Shown in pieces: positions 1 through 9,347 of a DNA stretch of 62,254 nt. Within the stretch, counting starts at the first letter, position 1. Each line of letters begins with the position of its first letter. The stretch covers positions 1 to 62,254 of the forward strand of contig JALHNZ010000016.1 in assembly GCA_022843265.1 (NCBI GenBank), written 5' to 3'. Below the pieces are notes generated by a model, which was not told the DNA's origin, made no database searches, and saw only the letters and a program-made list of their open reading frames with translations. A program made the position numbers and the translations under genes. This DNA comes from Gemmatimonadaceae bacterium. Its GTDB lineage: Bacteria > Gemmatimonadota > Gemmatimonadetes > Gemmatimonadales > Gemmatimonadaceae.

Positions 1-830
1 CTGGAGCGATACAGTTTACGTTCAACATCGCGCCGGGCTACACCGGCTTTACCACGCCGGCCACGTTCATTCGTTTCAACCGCGCGCTGGCGGCGAAGAT
101 GTATGTGCATCGCGCCACATTTGCGAATTGCGCCGCCTGCTGGGCATCAGCAAACACGGCCATGAACGCGTCGTTCGTGTCCGCCACGGGCCTGCCAGGC
201 TCGCTGTCCACGGGCGTGAACTACGCGTACTCCACCACTGCCGGAGAACCGACCAATCCGGTGTCGGAGCCGCTCACGAACAACCGCCTCTGGGTGCATC
301 CGTCACTTTTAAGCGGTGCACAGCGCAAGGCAAATGGTGACGCCGATGACCGACTCACTCGCAAAGTGACGGCGGCTGGACGCACGATCAATCTCAATGA
401 CTTGATCGGTACGCATAAGCCCACGTTGTACAACGCCGCAGGTAATCCGGCGGCCGCGAACCTCGGTGCTCCGGTACCGTGGATCAACAACGAAGAGCTT
501 CTGCTGCTTCGTGCGGAAATCCGTTGGAATACGGCCAACAAGCAGGGCGCGGTTGATGACATCAATCTCGTGCGTGTGAACTCCGGTGGCCTGCCTGCCG
601 CGGCAATCACGGCGGGCAGTACTGATGCCGCATTTGTCACGGAGTTGCTCTACAATCGCCTGTACTCGCTCATGTGGGCGCAGGGCACGCGGTGGATTGA
701 CGCGCGTCGCTACGGCCGCACACAGTCGCTGCCGCAGGATCGCCCGGGTGACATCCGCTACGAAGGAATGCTGGTTCCGGCTGGCGAGTGCACAGCGCGC
801 CAGTTGCCGGCACCCTGCACGCCGCTCTGA
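1..830 (+). CDS. SusD/RagB-like outer-membrane lipoprotein, C-terminal part
   Basis: The gene enters the window already open: the frame reads without a stop from position 3 to the TGA at 828-830, so the N-terminus lies outside. The visible 275 residues resemble the C-terminal half of SusD/RagB nutrient-binding lipoproteins. An FNRALAAKMYVHRA stretch resembles the helical RAL-A-ARV repeat region, and WINNEELLLLRAEIRWN followed by INLVRVNSGGLP matches the typical 'llrAEa...iN.vR...gl' segment near the end. SusD proteins sit on the cell surface and pass oligosaccharides or peptides to a SusC TonB-dependent porin, so a susC gene is expected just upstream, outside the window. The family is assigned by eye from these motifs. 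Confidence 0.8.
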   Translation, partial: GAIQFTFNIAPGYTGFTTPATFIRFNRALAAKMYVHRATFANCAACWASANTAMNASFVSATGLPGSLSTGVNYAYSTTAGEPTNPVSEPLTNNRLWVHPSLLSGAQRKANGDADDRLTRKVTAAGRTINLNDLIGTHKPTLYNAAGNPAAANLGAPVPWINNEELLLLRAEIRWNTANKQGAVDDINLVRVNSGGLPAAAITAGSTDAAFVTELLYNRLYSLMWAQGTRWIDARRYGRTQSLPQDRPGDIRYEGMLVPAGECTARQLPAPCTPL

Positions 831-874
831 TTACACCGCGTGGTGCATCGCACTGCGCACCTGACGGGACGTAG

Positions 875-913
875 ACAAACGGCCACCTCTCAGCGAGGTG
901 GCCGTTTGTTTTT
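875..913 (+). terminator. Rho-independent terminator after the SusD gene
   Basis: A perfect 15-bp stem (875-889 pairing with 895-909) with a 5-nt TCAGC loop runs into five T residues at 909-913. It lies 45 bp after the SusD stop and 29 bp before the next start, so it separates the SusD transcript from the MazG-like gene. Confidence 0.93.
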
Positions 914-941
914 CAATGCGAATCGCTCGTACATTTCACAC

Positions 942-1268
942 ATGAACTTCACCGACTATCAGGAACTCGCGGCCCGTACGCTCGGGCGTGACCGCACCCA
1001 CGAACAGCAACTGGCGAACGCTGCGCTGGGACTCACCGGCGAAGCCGGCGAAACCGCCGAGTTGATCAAGAAACACCTGTTTCATGCCACACCGCTCGAT
1101 CGTGATGCCATGATCAAAGAACTCGGCGACTGTTTGTGGTACATCGCCGCGTTCGCCACCGTGCTCGAGGTGCCGATGCAACAGATTGCGGAGCGCAACA
1201 TTGAAAAGTTGCGCAAGCGGTATCCGGATGGCTTCGATCCGGAACGCAGCATCAATCGCACCGAGTAG
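942..1268 (+). CDS. MazG-like nucleotide pyrophosphohydrolase
   Basis: A 108-residue all-alpha protein of the MazG/dUTPase-like fold. Two metal-binding signatures are visible: GLTGEAGETAELIKK (E-x-x-E-type helix) and KELGDCLWYIAA (ExxD helix), as in single-domain MazG proteins that hydrolyse (d)NTPs to monophosphate and pyrophosphate. The ATG at 942 is chosen because the family begins with a short MNFTDYQELA-type helix. The frame is open further upstream, but that part overlaps the terminator hairpin. The size (about 105-115 aa) is normal for the short family. The exact substrate cannot be told from sequence. Confidence 0.88.
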   Translation: MNFTDYQELAARTLGRDRTHEQQLANAALGLTGEAGETAELIKKHLFHATPLDRDAMIKELGDCLWYIAAFATVLEVPMQQIAERNIEKLRKRYPDGFDPERSINRTE

Positions 1269-1311
1269 CAGTTCGCACGCGGCAGTCCGCCGGTCGTGGC
1301 GTGAGTGTTGC

Positions 1312-2739
1312 TCAGCGGGTCCAGGTTACACCGTCAAGGCCATCCGGAACCTTGAGTCCCATGGTGACAAGAGCGCTCGGCATCACATCGGCCGTGCGTC
1401 GTGGCATACCGTGCGGAACGGCATCAATCAACAGCGGCACCATCATCTGATCGCGATGCAGCGCGCCGTGTGTGGAACAATGTCGCGTGGGTTCGTACTT
1501 GTCGCGCAGATCCCAGCCCACCGATGCCGAGAGCAGAATATCACCGCCGCGACGTGATGGCGTGACATCGGCCAACTGCACGATCGCGTCTGGATAATCG
1601 GTGGCTGCGCACACGTCGTGTGCTTCGCTGCTGCTCAGGTTGGCAGCGTCCGTGCCGATGCCCAGCGGGTCGCCCGTCGTGCGGTGATAGCTCCAGCGTG
1701 CGGCGCGCGGATCTCGCGTAATGGTGGCGCGTCCGCGTTCCGCGTGACTGACACGGACCGTGAGTGCGTCCGTTGCCACGGCGGCCAGATCAATGCTTGG
1801 TCGCGCCAGAATCTGATCGTGCAGCGACTCCCACTTATCGGCGAGCTGCGGCCACCACAGGCGCTGGCGGTGATGCGGCTCCACATAGATGTGCGCCATC
1901 GCGTTGCCACCAACCATGACGGCCACATCCGGATTGCGCAGCCACACTTTGGGATGTGCCAGCACGCGATGCCCGAGCGCGCGAATGGCATCCGCAATCT
2001 CGTCATGATTGCTGACATCGGCATGACCGTGATCGGCCACCAGCCAGACGTGCAGCTTGTCACTCCAGCCATTGCGTTTCGCGATGTCTTCCGCATTTCC
2101 CAGAAACGCATCAATGTCGCGCAGCGATTCTCGCACTTCGCGTGATTGCGCGCCAAAGGCGTGCGCAAATTTGTCAGGTGTGAGAAATGTCATCACCGCA
2201 AACTGCGGGCGATCGCGTTGCAGATATCCAAGCACGCGGTCCACGACCTGTTGCTCGATGCGGCGCCAACCGGTGAGATCCCCGCGAAAATGCGGAAGGA
2301 AGGCGCGCGCGGCCCACAACCAACCGCGCCCGGGGTGTCGATCGCCCCGCGCGCCGCGTCCGAGCAAGGTGGAGCCGGCGACGCTAGACGTGGCAAGTTC
2401 GAGCAACGTTTGTGGGTGTACGTCGAGATCATGATCGAGCAATCGGATTTCGGGACCGACGTAACTGCGCGCGAACGAGGGCCACGATGCGGTCTTCCGG
2501 CTGCGGTCGTACCAACGCAACCCAGGCAATCCAATGCTGGCCGGAAATCGCCCCATCAGAAACGGCGCGTACGCCGGTCCAGTCACAGACGGGAAGCAAC
2601 TTGACACCTGCGTAAATGCGCCACGCGCTGCACGCGCCGCGAGATGCGGGAGTTCTCCTGCATGCAGGGCCGACTGCAGAACGTCCGGGCGGACACCGTC
2701 TGCGACGATCAGCAGCAGGGTGTCGTGTCCTGCGTTCAT
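1312..2739 (-). CDS. Alkaline phosphatase superfamily / type I phosphodiesterase-nucleotide pyrophosphatase
   Basis: A 475-residue enzyme of the alkaline-phosphatase superfamily. The N-terminus LLLIVADGVRPD carries the first metal ligand. SCFPSVTGPAYAPFLMGRFP resembles the nucleophile motif of nucleotide pyrophosphatases (Thr in PSVTxPA). DHGHADVSNHDE supplies the later metal-binding Asp-His. The family hydrolyses phosphodiester or phosphomonoester bonds of nucleotides or lipids. No signal peptide is seen, so it may act in the cytosol. The start at 2739 is used because the protein core begins immediately after it; the frame extends upstream without conserved sequence. The substrate is unknown. 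Confidence 0.85.
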   Translation of the reverse strand: MNAGHDTLLLIVADGVRPDVLQSALHAGELPHLAARAARGAFTQVSSCFPSVTGPAYAPFLMGRFPASIGLPGLRWYDRSRKTASWPSFARSYVGPEIRLLDHDLDVHPQTLLELATSSVAGSTLLGRGARGDRHPGRGWLWAARAFLPHFRGDLTGWRRIEQQVVDRVLGYLQRDRPQFAVMTFLTPDKFAHAFGAQSREVRESLRDIDAFLGNAEDIAKRNGWSDKLHVWLVADHGHADVSNHDEIADAIRALGHRVLAHPKVWLRNPDVAVMVGGNAMAHIYVEPHHRQRLWWPQLADKWESLHDQILARPSIDLAAVATDALTVRVSHAERGRATITRDPRAARWSYHRTTGDPLGIGTDAANLSSSEAHDVCAATDYPDAIVQLADVTPSRRGGDILLSASVGWDLRDKYEPTRHCSTHGALHRDQMMVPLLIDAVPHGMPRRTADVMPSALVTMGLKVPDGLDGVTWTR

Positions 2740-2832
2740 TTCAGCGCTCCGGTGGCGTTGGCCGCAACCCGCGTCGTAGCTTGAGTATTCGCGCTGCCGT
2801 TCGTGGCGTGCGTGTCCTCCCACCCCTGTGTT

Positions 2833-3855
2833 ATGGCGAGTTCTCGCGGGTCCAAGAAGCCATCAGTGAAATCTGGTGTGAAGTCTGGTGTGAAAGCCGT
2901 ACCCACGTCCATCGAGAAGTCCAGGCCGAAGACAAAGGCAGCGGGTCCGAAAACGGCGACTGGCAAACCGGCCACACCGGAAGTTCGCGCCAAGGCGGAA
3001 CACGACTCGGTGGCCCAGTACCAGCGGCGAACTGAAGAAGGGCATCGCGCAGCCGGACGCGAGCCGACCCCGGCGCCGCTCGTTTCAAAAGGCAAGCGGG
3101 CGGAACGCGTGCCGACCCGGGCGCTGCCGAACGTGGATGTTTCGATCCGTAATGTGCCCATGCTCACTGAGGACGAGAAACTCCTGCACAGTCCTGAGGC
3201 GGCGGATGGTTTTACACAAACCGATCCGTGGCGTGCCATGCGCGTGTTCAGCGAAGTCGTGGAAGGATTCGACGCGCTGGCGCACGTGACGAAGGGCGTG
3301 TCAATCTTTGGCAGTGCACGCACCAGTCCCGACGATCCGCAGTACGCGCATGCACGCGAAGTCGCGCGGCTGCTCGCGGAGCAAGGATTTGCGATCATTA
3401 CTGGCGCTGGCCCAGGCATCATGGAGGCGGCGAATCGCGGGGCGAAGGACGTCGGTGGACAGAGCATCGGCTGCAATATTGAACTGCCATTCGAACAGGG
3501 CGCGAATCCCTACGTGGATACGCTGGTAAACTTTCGCTACTTCTTTGTTCGCAAAACGATGTTCGTGAAGTATTCCAACGCGTTCATCATTTTTCCCGGT
3601 GGCTTCGGTACGCTCGACGAGGTCTTTGAGGCGCTGACGCTGATCCAGTGCGGCAAGATTTATCAGTTTCCGGTGATTTTGTTCGGTCGACACTACTGGG
3701 CCGGACTTGTGCGGTGGCTCCACTCCCGAGTCGCGGGCGAGGGTAAAATCTCACCGACCGACCTTGATCTGATCATGATGACGGACGATCCGCGCGAGGC
3801 CGCGCAGGTTGTCATCGATGCGCACGCGGCGCAGCACCCGCACCCCGATGTTTGA
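2833..3855 (+). CDS. LOG-family (TIGR00730) Rossmann-fold nucleotide phosphoribohydrolase-like protein with basic N-terminal extension
   Basis: About 340 residues. The C-terminal ~215 residues are a LOG/lysine-decarboxylase-like Rossmann domain with SIFGSARTSP, GAGPGIMEAANRGA, RKTMF and the signature PGGFGTLDE (from residue 255). In characterised members these residues cleave N-glycosidic bonds of nucleoside 5'-monophosphates, including cytokinin ribotides. The first ~110 residues are a Lys/Pro/Ala-rich, probably disordered extension that contains a 12-bp tandem duplication (2869-2892) encoding KSGV twice. ATG 2833 is preferred over an upstream start at 2803. The following gene's real start lies 41 bp beyond the stop, so the genes probably share a transcript. 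Confidence 0.88.
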   Translation: MASSRGSKKPSVKSGVKSGVKAVPTSIEKSRPKTKAAGPKTATGKPATPEVRAKAEHDSVAQYQRRTEEGHRAAGREPTPAPLVSKGKRAERVPTRALPNVDVSIRNVPMLTEDEKLLHSPEAADGFTQTDPWRAMRVFSEVVEGFDALAHVTKGVSIFGSARTSPDDPQYAHAREVARLLAEQGFAIITGAGPGIMEAANRGAKDVGGQSIGCNIELPFEQGANPYVDTLVNFRYFFVRKTMFVKYSNAFIIFPGGFGTLDEVFEALTLIQCGKIYQFPVILFGRHYWAGLVRWLHSRVAGEGKISPTDLDLIMMTDDPREAAQVVIDAHAAQHPHPDV

Positions 3856-3895
3856 GGCGCTGCGCTCAGCCTGTTCACACCCGTTGAGGTTTCCG

Positions 3896-6361
3896 ATGTC
3901 TCCAATGATTGTGCGGCGCTCTCACGCGCCACGTGTGCGTTTCCTTGCCGGTGCGCTGGCGTTCGCGCTGGCGGTACCTCTGTCGGTGCACGCGCTCGAA
4001 CTCAGCGCGCGCAACAACTCCCCCTCCACAAGTCTCTCGCAGGACGATCCGTTCCTTCGCGTTCGCGTGGACGAGGCACGTAACAAGCTGTTCCTCGAGA
4101 TTCCCACGGCGCAGCTCGGTCGCGATTTCCTGTATCAGAATACGTTGGCGACGGGATTGGGCACCGGGTCGCTTGATCGCGGACAGACGGGTGCGAACTT
4201 TGTGGTGCGATTGGAGCGACGCGGGGCGCGCATTCTGATGGTGCGCGACAACCTTGGGGTTCGCGCACCGAATGCCAACGAGGCTGGTCAGCGCGCGGCG
4301 CGAGAAGCGTTTCCGAGTTCCGTGATTGCGTCGTTTACGATCGATGGGGAAACCGGCGGTGTGATCACGATTGACGCGACCACGTTCTTTCTGTCCGATG
4401 TGTACGGCGTGGCGGATGGACTGCGTGGAGGGCAGGGTGGTGGCGCGTATCGCGTAGACCCCGCGCGCAGCTGGTTCGACGCGGAGCGCACGAAGAGCTT
4501 TCCGAAGAACGCGGAAGTGCACGCGGTGCTCACGTTCACATCAGACGCGCCAGCTGCGGCCGCGCGTCGTGTGGCACCCGACGCGCGCGCGATGACGTTC
4601 GAGCAGCATCACTCGCTGGTGGTCTTGCCCGACACCGCAGGGTTCAAGCCGCGCGCGTTTGATCCGCGTGTAGGTTTCTTCGGCACGCAGTTCGCCGATC
4701 TGTCGCAGGGTTTTGATCAGCAGTACCGCGATGGCTTCATCAACCGTTGGCGTCTGGTGCCAAAGGATGCCGCGGCCTACGCGCGCGGCGAACTGGTGGA
4801 GCCGATCACGCCCATTATCTACTACCTCGACCCCGGTATTCCGTCACCGTATCGCGAGGCATTCCGCGAAGGTGGCAACTGGTGGGCGAAGGTATTTGAA
4901 GCGGCGGGTTTCAAGAACGCGTTCTCTGTGCGCGATCTTCCCGCCGATGCAGACCCCATGGACGCGCGCTACAACATGTTGTACTGGATTCACCGTACGG
5001 GACCGGGACCATCTGTTGGTCCGAGCTACAGCGATCCTCGCACCGGCGAAATTGTCCGCACCGTTGTTCGCATGGACGCGTGGCGTTCCTTGGTGGACTA
5101 CAACATCTGGGCCGGTACCGTGCCGGCATCCGGTGCCAATGGGCCGAATGTGAGCGCCGAGGCGTTCACAATGGCGCGTCGCCGACAGCACACCGCGCAC
5201 GAAATCGGTCACACGCTCGGACTTGGGCACAATTTTATCGCGTCAGCACAAGGCCGCACGTCGGTGATGGACTATCCCGTGCCGCTGATCACACTGGCGG
5301 CTGATGGGACACCAGACTTGCGCAACGCCTACCGCGATGGCCCCGGTGCGTGGGATTCCATCGCCGTTCGCTATGGTTACCGCTGGTACCCCAATACGGC
5401 GGCTGAAACGGCAGGCAATGCGGCCGTGATTCGTGAAATGCTCTCGCGCAATCTTCGTTACGTGGGAGACGCGCATGCGGGACCAGAAGGCTCGATTCCG
5501 GAAGTCACGCGCTGGGTGGAAGGTACCACGATGTTCGATGCGGCCACGCGCACGTCGCAGGTGCGACGCGTGCTCATGGACAAGTTCGACGAGCGCGCGA
5601 TCAAGCCGGGTGAGCCGATGCACTTGCTTAACATGCGCTTCGCGCACGTGTATCTGCATCACCGATATTCGCTCGAAGGATTGATCAAGAATGTTGGGGG
5701 CATGGACTTTCGCTACGCGTTGCGCGGTGATGGTCAGACGCCAACCACCATCGTGCCGGCGGACGCCCAGCGTCGCGCGCTGACGATGGCGCTCGACGCG
5801 ATCAAGCCCGCCGAGCTGGCGGTGCCGGCGCGCATCTCCGCCATGATTCCGCCGTCGCCGCCAGGCATGGGCGGTGACATGACATGGATTAGCAGCAATG
5901 CGGGAACGGCGTTCGATGCCGTGACACTCGCCGGCGGACTGGCCACGGAAGTGCTGAATGGTTTGCTTGACCCTTTGCGGGCAGCGAGACTGGTCACGTT
6001 CAGTGCGCGCGACGCGAACGCACTCAGCCTCGATGAGACGATCACCACAATTCTGACACGCACGTGGGGCGCGAATGAGGCGTCGCCCACGCTCGCCGTG
6101 TATGCTCGTGCTACGCAGCGCGCGGCGCTTGATGCGTTGCTCGATCTGGCAGGCGACGCACGTGCCATGCCCGAAGTGCGTTCTCTCGCGGCGCATCATC
6201 TCGCGCAGCTCGACGCACGATTGGCTGGTGCGCCTGGCAGCGCGGGCGCCGATGCCGCGCATCGCAGCAGCGCGCGGCGCGATATCGCACGCTTTATGTC
6301 GGGCGACGATGATCCGGCCACGCGTACGCGATTCCCTGTGATCACGCTGCCCTGGCCGTAA
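3896..6361 (+). CDS. Secreted zinc-dependent metalloprotease (DUF5117/DUF4953-type)
   Basis: An 821-residue exported protease. The N-terminus has a basic segment then a hydrophobic core (FLAGALAFALAVPLSVHA), a clear signal peptide. The zinc motif HEIGHTLGLGH starts at His435 (HExxHxxGxxH, with the third ligand His445), followed by a metzincin-like Met turn SVMDYP. The length and the long N-terminal beta-rich region match zinc-dependent proteases annotated with DUF5117 and DUF4953 in Gemmatimonadota and Bacteroidota. ATG 3896 is supported by GAGG at 3886-3889; the frame extends upstream into the LOG gene but has no signal peptide from there. Predicted location: periplasm or outside the cell. 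Confidence 0.9.
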   Translation: MSPMIVRRSHAPRVRFLAGALAFALAVPLSVHALELSARNNSPSTSLSQDDPFLRVRVDEARNKLFLEIPTAQLGRDFLYQNTLATGLGTGSLDRGQTGANFVVRLERRGARILMVRDNLGVRAPNANEAGQRAAREAFPSSVIASFTIDGETGGVITIDATTFFLSDVYGVADGLRGGQGGGAYRVDPARSWFDAERTKSFPKNAEVHAVLTFTSDAPAAAARRVAPDARAMTFEQHHSLVVLPDTAGFKPRAFDPRVGFFGTQFADLSQGFDQQYRDGFINRWRLVPKDAAAYARGELVEPITPIIYYLDPGIPSPYREAFREGGNWWAKVFEAAGFKNAFSVRDLPADADPMDARYNMLYWIHRTGPGPSVGPSYSDPRTGEIVRTVVRMDAWRSLVDYNIWAGTVPASGANGPNVSAEAFTMARRRQHTAHEIGHTLGLGHNFIASAQGRTSVMDYPVPLITLAADGTPDLRNAYRDGPGAWDSIAVRYGYRWYPNTAAETAGNAAVIREMLSRNLRYVGDAHAGPEGSIPEVTRWVEGTTMFDAATRTSQVRRVLMDKFDERAIKPGEPMHLLNMRFAHVYLHHRYSLEGLIKNVGGMDFRYALRGDGQTPTTIVPADAQRRALTMALDAIKPAELAVPARISAMIPPSPPGMGGDMTWISSNAGTAFDAVTLAGGLATEVLNGLLDPLRAARLVTFSARDANALSLDETITTILTRTWGANEASPTLAVYARATQRAALDALLDLAGDARAMPEVRSLAAHHLAQLDARLAGAPGSAGADAAHRSSARRDIARFMSGDDDPATRTRFPVITLPWP

Positions 6362-6427
6362 GCAGGGGCAGCGGCAAGTCGTGCAACGAACCCGGGGGGC
6401 ACATGCTGCTTTCCGGGTGCGTACCGT

Positions 6428-9241
6428 TTATGTGGTGTGCGGCTCGCGAACGTTCTGAAGCACGGTGTGCAGCACTGTGAGCAACGTCTCTGCGGTGTAC
6501 GGTTTGGGCAGAAAGTGTTGCACCCCCGCGTTCGCGGCGCGGCTCACGCTTCCGTCTGCGGCAAGACCGCTCGCTGCGACAATCCGCACATTGGGATTCA
6601 GGCGACGGATCACGTGAATCATGGTGACACCGTCCATGACCGGCATCATCATGTCGGTGAGCACCAGCGCAACATCCGCTACATGTGCGGCGTACAACGC
6701 CACGCCCTCGGCGCCATCCGCGGCAGCCAGCACACGGTAACCGAACGCTTCCAGTGTCAATCGCGTGATTTCGCGAACCGCTGCTTCGTCATCAACCACC
6801 AGCACCAGTTCGCCGTGCCCGCGTGGCAACTCGGCCTTGGGGACACGATCGGCGGCGACTAGCGCCTCGGTGGACGCCGGCAGGAACGCACGAAACGTGG
6901 TCCCACGCCCGGGCTCACTATACACGTGCAGCGCGCCGCCGTGACTGCGCACAATCGTCAGCGACGTACTCAAACCAAGCCCGGTGCCCTGTCCGATTTC
7001 TTTGGTCGTGAAGAATGGATCGAAAATACGCGTCAGCTGGTCTGCTGGAATCCCTGTGCCCGTGTCTTCCACGCTCAAGACCACGTAGACACCCACCGGG
7101 AGTTCCGGCGACGTCGCGCCTGAGAGTGAATCAACAACCAATCGCTGCGCGGCGAAGCGCAGTAGTCCGCCGTTGGGCATTGCATCACGTGCATTGACCG
7201 CGAGGTTCAGCAAGACCTGATGCAGTTGCGTTGGATCTCCGATCATGGCGGGAGTATCGGGAGCAACTTCGGTCTCCACTACGATACTGCGGGGAAACGT
7301 ATCCGCGACCAGCCGTGTAAGCTCAGCGAGCAACAGATTTGCACCGAGCGACACGCGGCGTCCCTCCACGCCTCGCGCGAAAGAAAGCACCTGGCTCACC
7401 ATGTCGGCGCCGCGCAGGGCAGTGTTCTGAAGTGAGTCGAGTGTTGCGTCGCGTTCAGCATCGGTGAGCGGTTCACGCAGCAGTTCGATCGACATCAAGA
7501 TGGGCGTAAGCACGTTATTGAGATCGTGCGCAATGCCGCCCGCGAGTGTGCCGATGCTTTCCAGTCGCTGCGCGCGCAGAAACTGCTGTTCGAGTTTCCG
7601 GCGATCCGAAATGTCCTGCACACCACCACCGATTTGAATGATTGCTCCCTGCGCATCGCGCTCCGCTTCGGCGATAATACGCGCCCAGAAGCGACGGCCC
7701 GTGAGCGAGAACAATTCACATTCGGTATCGAACGGCGTTCCTTCCCGTATGAGTTGCGCAACCAGAGCAGACAGCAGGTCGCGCGACTCAGGGACCACGA
7801 GCTCGAGGCACGCCTGAAGTGCGATTTCGAAGTGCTCCGGTGCGTCGAGCAGCCGGCATGCTTCTTCGCTCAGTCGCACGTTGCGGGCGTGGAGATCCAT
7901 GGCCCAGCCGCCGAGCCCTGCAGCTCGCGAGGCCACGCGCCGCAGTGAGTCTGCGCGTTGCAGCGACCGTTCCGCGAGTCGTTTGGCCGTGACATCACTC
8001 GCCACGACAACTCGCGCTGGACGTCCTTCATATTCGAGTCGTGTGGAGGAGATCTCCACCCAGATTTCGCCTGTGTCCTTCGTGAGGTGCCTCCAGTAGC
8101 CGCTGCGGCGAGGTCCGAGCGTGGTATCGGCCACCCGCTGCATGAGTGCGGCCCGGTCTTCCACATCACGAATATCGAGAATCGTCATGCGCGCAAACTC
8201 TTCGCGGCTCCAGCCGTAACGCTGCACGGCGGCCTCATTCACCGCAAGAAACTGCAGCGTCTCTTCGTCGTACACCCACATGGGCTGCGGATGCGAGTCA
8301 AACAAAAGCTGATACTTGGCTTGCTGACTTCTGAGCCGCTGCTGCGCTTCGTGTTGCTCGGTTACGTCTTGCACTGTACCAGCGAGCGACGTTTCATGCA
8401 GTGCGGCGTCCGCCAACAGGCGTCCGCGTTCGTGCACCACGCGAATCGTGCCGTCCGGACGCACAATGCGGTGCTGAAAATCCAGTAGTGCGTTGCCAAG
8501 CGTCGCCGCAACCTGCGCGCCTCGCATGGCGTCCCGATCATCCGGATGCACATACGACAAAAAGTCTTCGAAGGTGCCCTTAAACTCGTTCTGTCCAACG
8601 CCGAACATCCGATAGATCTCATCTGACCACTGCAGCCGGTTGGTTGCAAGGTCAAGCTTCCAACTGCCAACACCTGCGATTCGTTGCGCCTCCACGTAGT
8701 GCGACGTCAGTTCCTGCAGCGCATGCTGCTGCAGGCGCAGCTGCAGCTGCGTGACCACTGATCGTGCGAGCGCCGAAAGCAGCTCGACCTGGGCCGCCGA
8801 GAAGTCTCGCGGTTCGTGATCCATGACCGTGAGCGTGCCCACATTCTCGCCGGTGTCGAGACGAAGCGGTACGCCCGCGTACCAGCGAACATTCAACGCA
8901 CCCGTCACACTCGGATTCGTTTCGCAACGCGGATCGAGGCGCGTGTCAGGAATGATCAGCGGCTCGTTCTGCAGCACCGCGTGCGCGCAGATTGACGATC
9001 CAAGATCAGTTTCGTCGATGTCGATGCCTACGGACGACTTGAACCACTGGCGGTGCGCGTCAACGAAGGTGACCGTCGACATGGGCGCATGGAACAACCG
9101 TGCGCAGAGCGCGGTGATGTCGTCGAACGCCGCTTCGCGCGGCGTATCGAGCACACGGAGCTTCCGGAGGGCGCGAAGGCGCGCAGCGCGGCCAGGGTCA
9201 TTGGGTGACGTAAAGCCATCCTCGGCTAAAGTGCGAGTCAC
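6428..9241 (-). CDS. Hybrid sensor histidine kinase, GAF-PAS-PAS-PAS-HisKA-HATPase-REC
   Basis: About 937 residues from the chosen GTG. Order: GAF (about 15-175, beginning LRALRKLRVLDTPREAAFDD), three PAS/PAC units (about 190-560), a HisKA helix with phospho-acceptor in GGIAHDLNNVLTPI, an HATPase domain (N box NLAVNARDAM, DTGTGI, GQGTGLGLS), and a C-terminal receiver with VVDDE and LVLTDMMMPVMDG holding the phospho-Asp. No membrane segment is seen, so it is probably a cytosolic hybrid kinase that senses a small ligand or redox state. ATG 9328 and an ATG at 9388 (inside the upstream cupin gene) are alternatives. GTG 9241 is preferred because 9242-9347 looks like structured intergenic DNA and the GAF homology begins just after it. 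Confidence 0.85.
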   Translation of the reverse strand: MTRTLAEDGFTSPNDPGRAARLRALRKLRVLDTPREAAFDDITALCARLFHAPMSTVTFVDAHRQWFKSSVGIDIDETDLGSSICAHAVLQNEPLIIPDTRLDPRCETNPSVTGALNVRWYAGVPLRLDTGENVGTLTVMDHEPRDFSAAQVELLSALARSVVTQLQLRLQQHALQELTSHYVEAQRIAGVGSWKLDLATNRLQWSDEIYRMFGVGQNEFKGTFEDFLSYVHPDDRDAMRGAQVAATLGNALLDFQHRIVRPDGTIRVVHERGRLLADAALHETSLAGTVQDVTEQHEAQQRLRSQQAKYQLLFDSHPQPMWVYDEETLQFLAVNEAAVQRYGWSREEFARMTILDIRDVEDRAALMQRVADTTLGPRRSGYWRHLTKDTGEIWVEISSTRLEYEGRPARVVVASDVTAKRLAERSLQRADSLRRVASRAAGLGGWAMDLHARNVRLSEEACRLLDAPEHFEIALQACLELVVPESRDLLSALVAQLIREGTPFDTECELFSLTGRRFWARIIAEAERDAQGAIIQIGGGVQDISDRRKLEQQFLRAQRLESIGTLAGGIAHDLNNVLTPILMSIELLREPLTDAERDATLDSLQNTALRGADMVSQVLSFARGVEGRRVSLGANLLLAELTRLVADTFPRSIVVETEVAPDTPAMIGDPTQLHQVLLNLAVNARDAMPNGGLLRFAAQRLVVDSLSGATSPELPVGVYVVLSVEDTGTGIPADQLTRIFDPFFTTKEIGQGTGLGLSTSLTIVRSHGGALHVYSEPGRGTTFRAFLPASTEALVAADRVPKAELPRGHGELVLVVDDEAAVREITRLTLEAFGYRVLAAADGAEGVALYAAHVADVALVLTDMMMPVMDGVTMIHVIRRLNPNVRIVAASGLAADGSVSRAANAGVQHFLPKPYTAETLLTVLHTVLQNVREPHTT

Positions 9242-9275
9242 TGACCCGATAATGTAACCAGCCGAGCGGGCGAGA

Positions 9276-9325
9276 ACAGGGCCGTAGAACGGGGCCCGTA
9301 GAACAGGGGCCTGTCCTACGGGGGA
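9276..9325. repeat. Structured intergenic repeat with hairpin upstream of the hybrid kinase
   Basis: A GTAGAAC-(A/G)GGG unit occurs twice, about 15 bp apart, preceded by a related GAGAACAGGG. The second copy forms a hairpin, 9298-9307 against 9310-9319, with one mismatch. This is unlike coding sequence and supports a start for the kinase downstream of it. A role as attenuator or terminator for the upstream cupin gene is possible but there is no clear T-run. Confidence 0.45.
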
Positions 9326-9347
9326 CATCTGGCAACATGACCGACCG

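Noticed and set aside
840..941. Earlier start for the MazG-like protein
   Set aside because: The added residues overlap the strong terminator hairpin and are not part of the family.
5243..6262. Minus-strand open frame of 339 codons in the metalloprotease gene
   Set aside because: Basic, motif-free translation, antisense to a clear signal-peptide zinc protease.
6390..6418. ACCCGG/CCGGGT hairpin between the protease and kinase genes as terminator
   Set aside because: Only a 6-bp stem with a 17-nt loop and no T-run.
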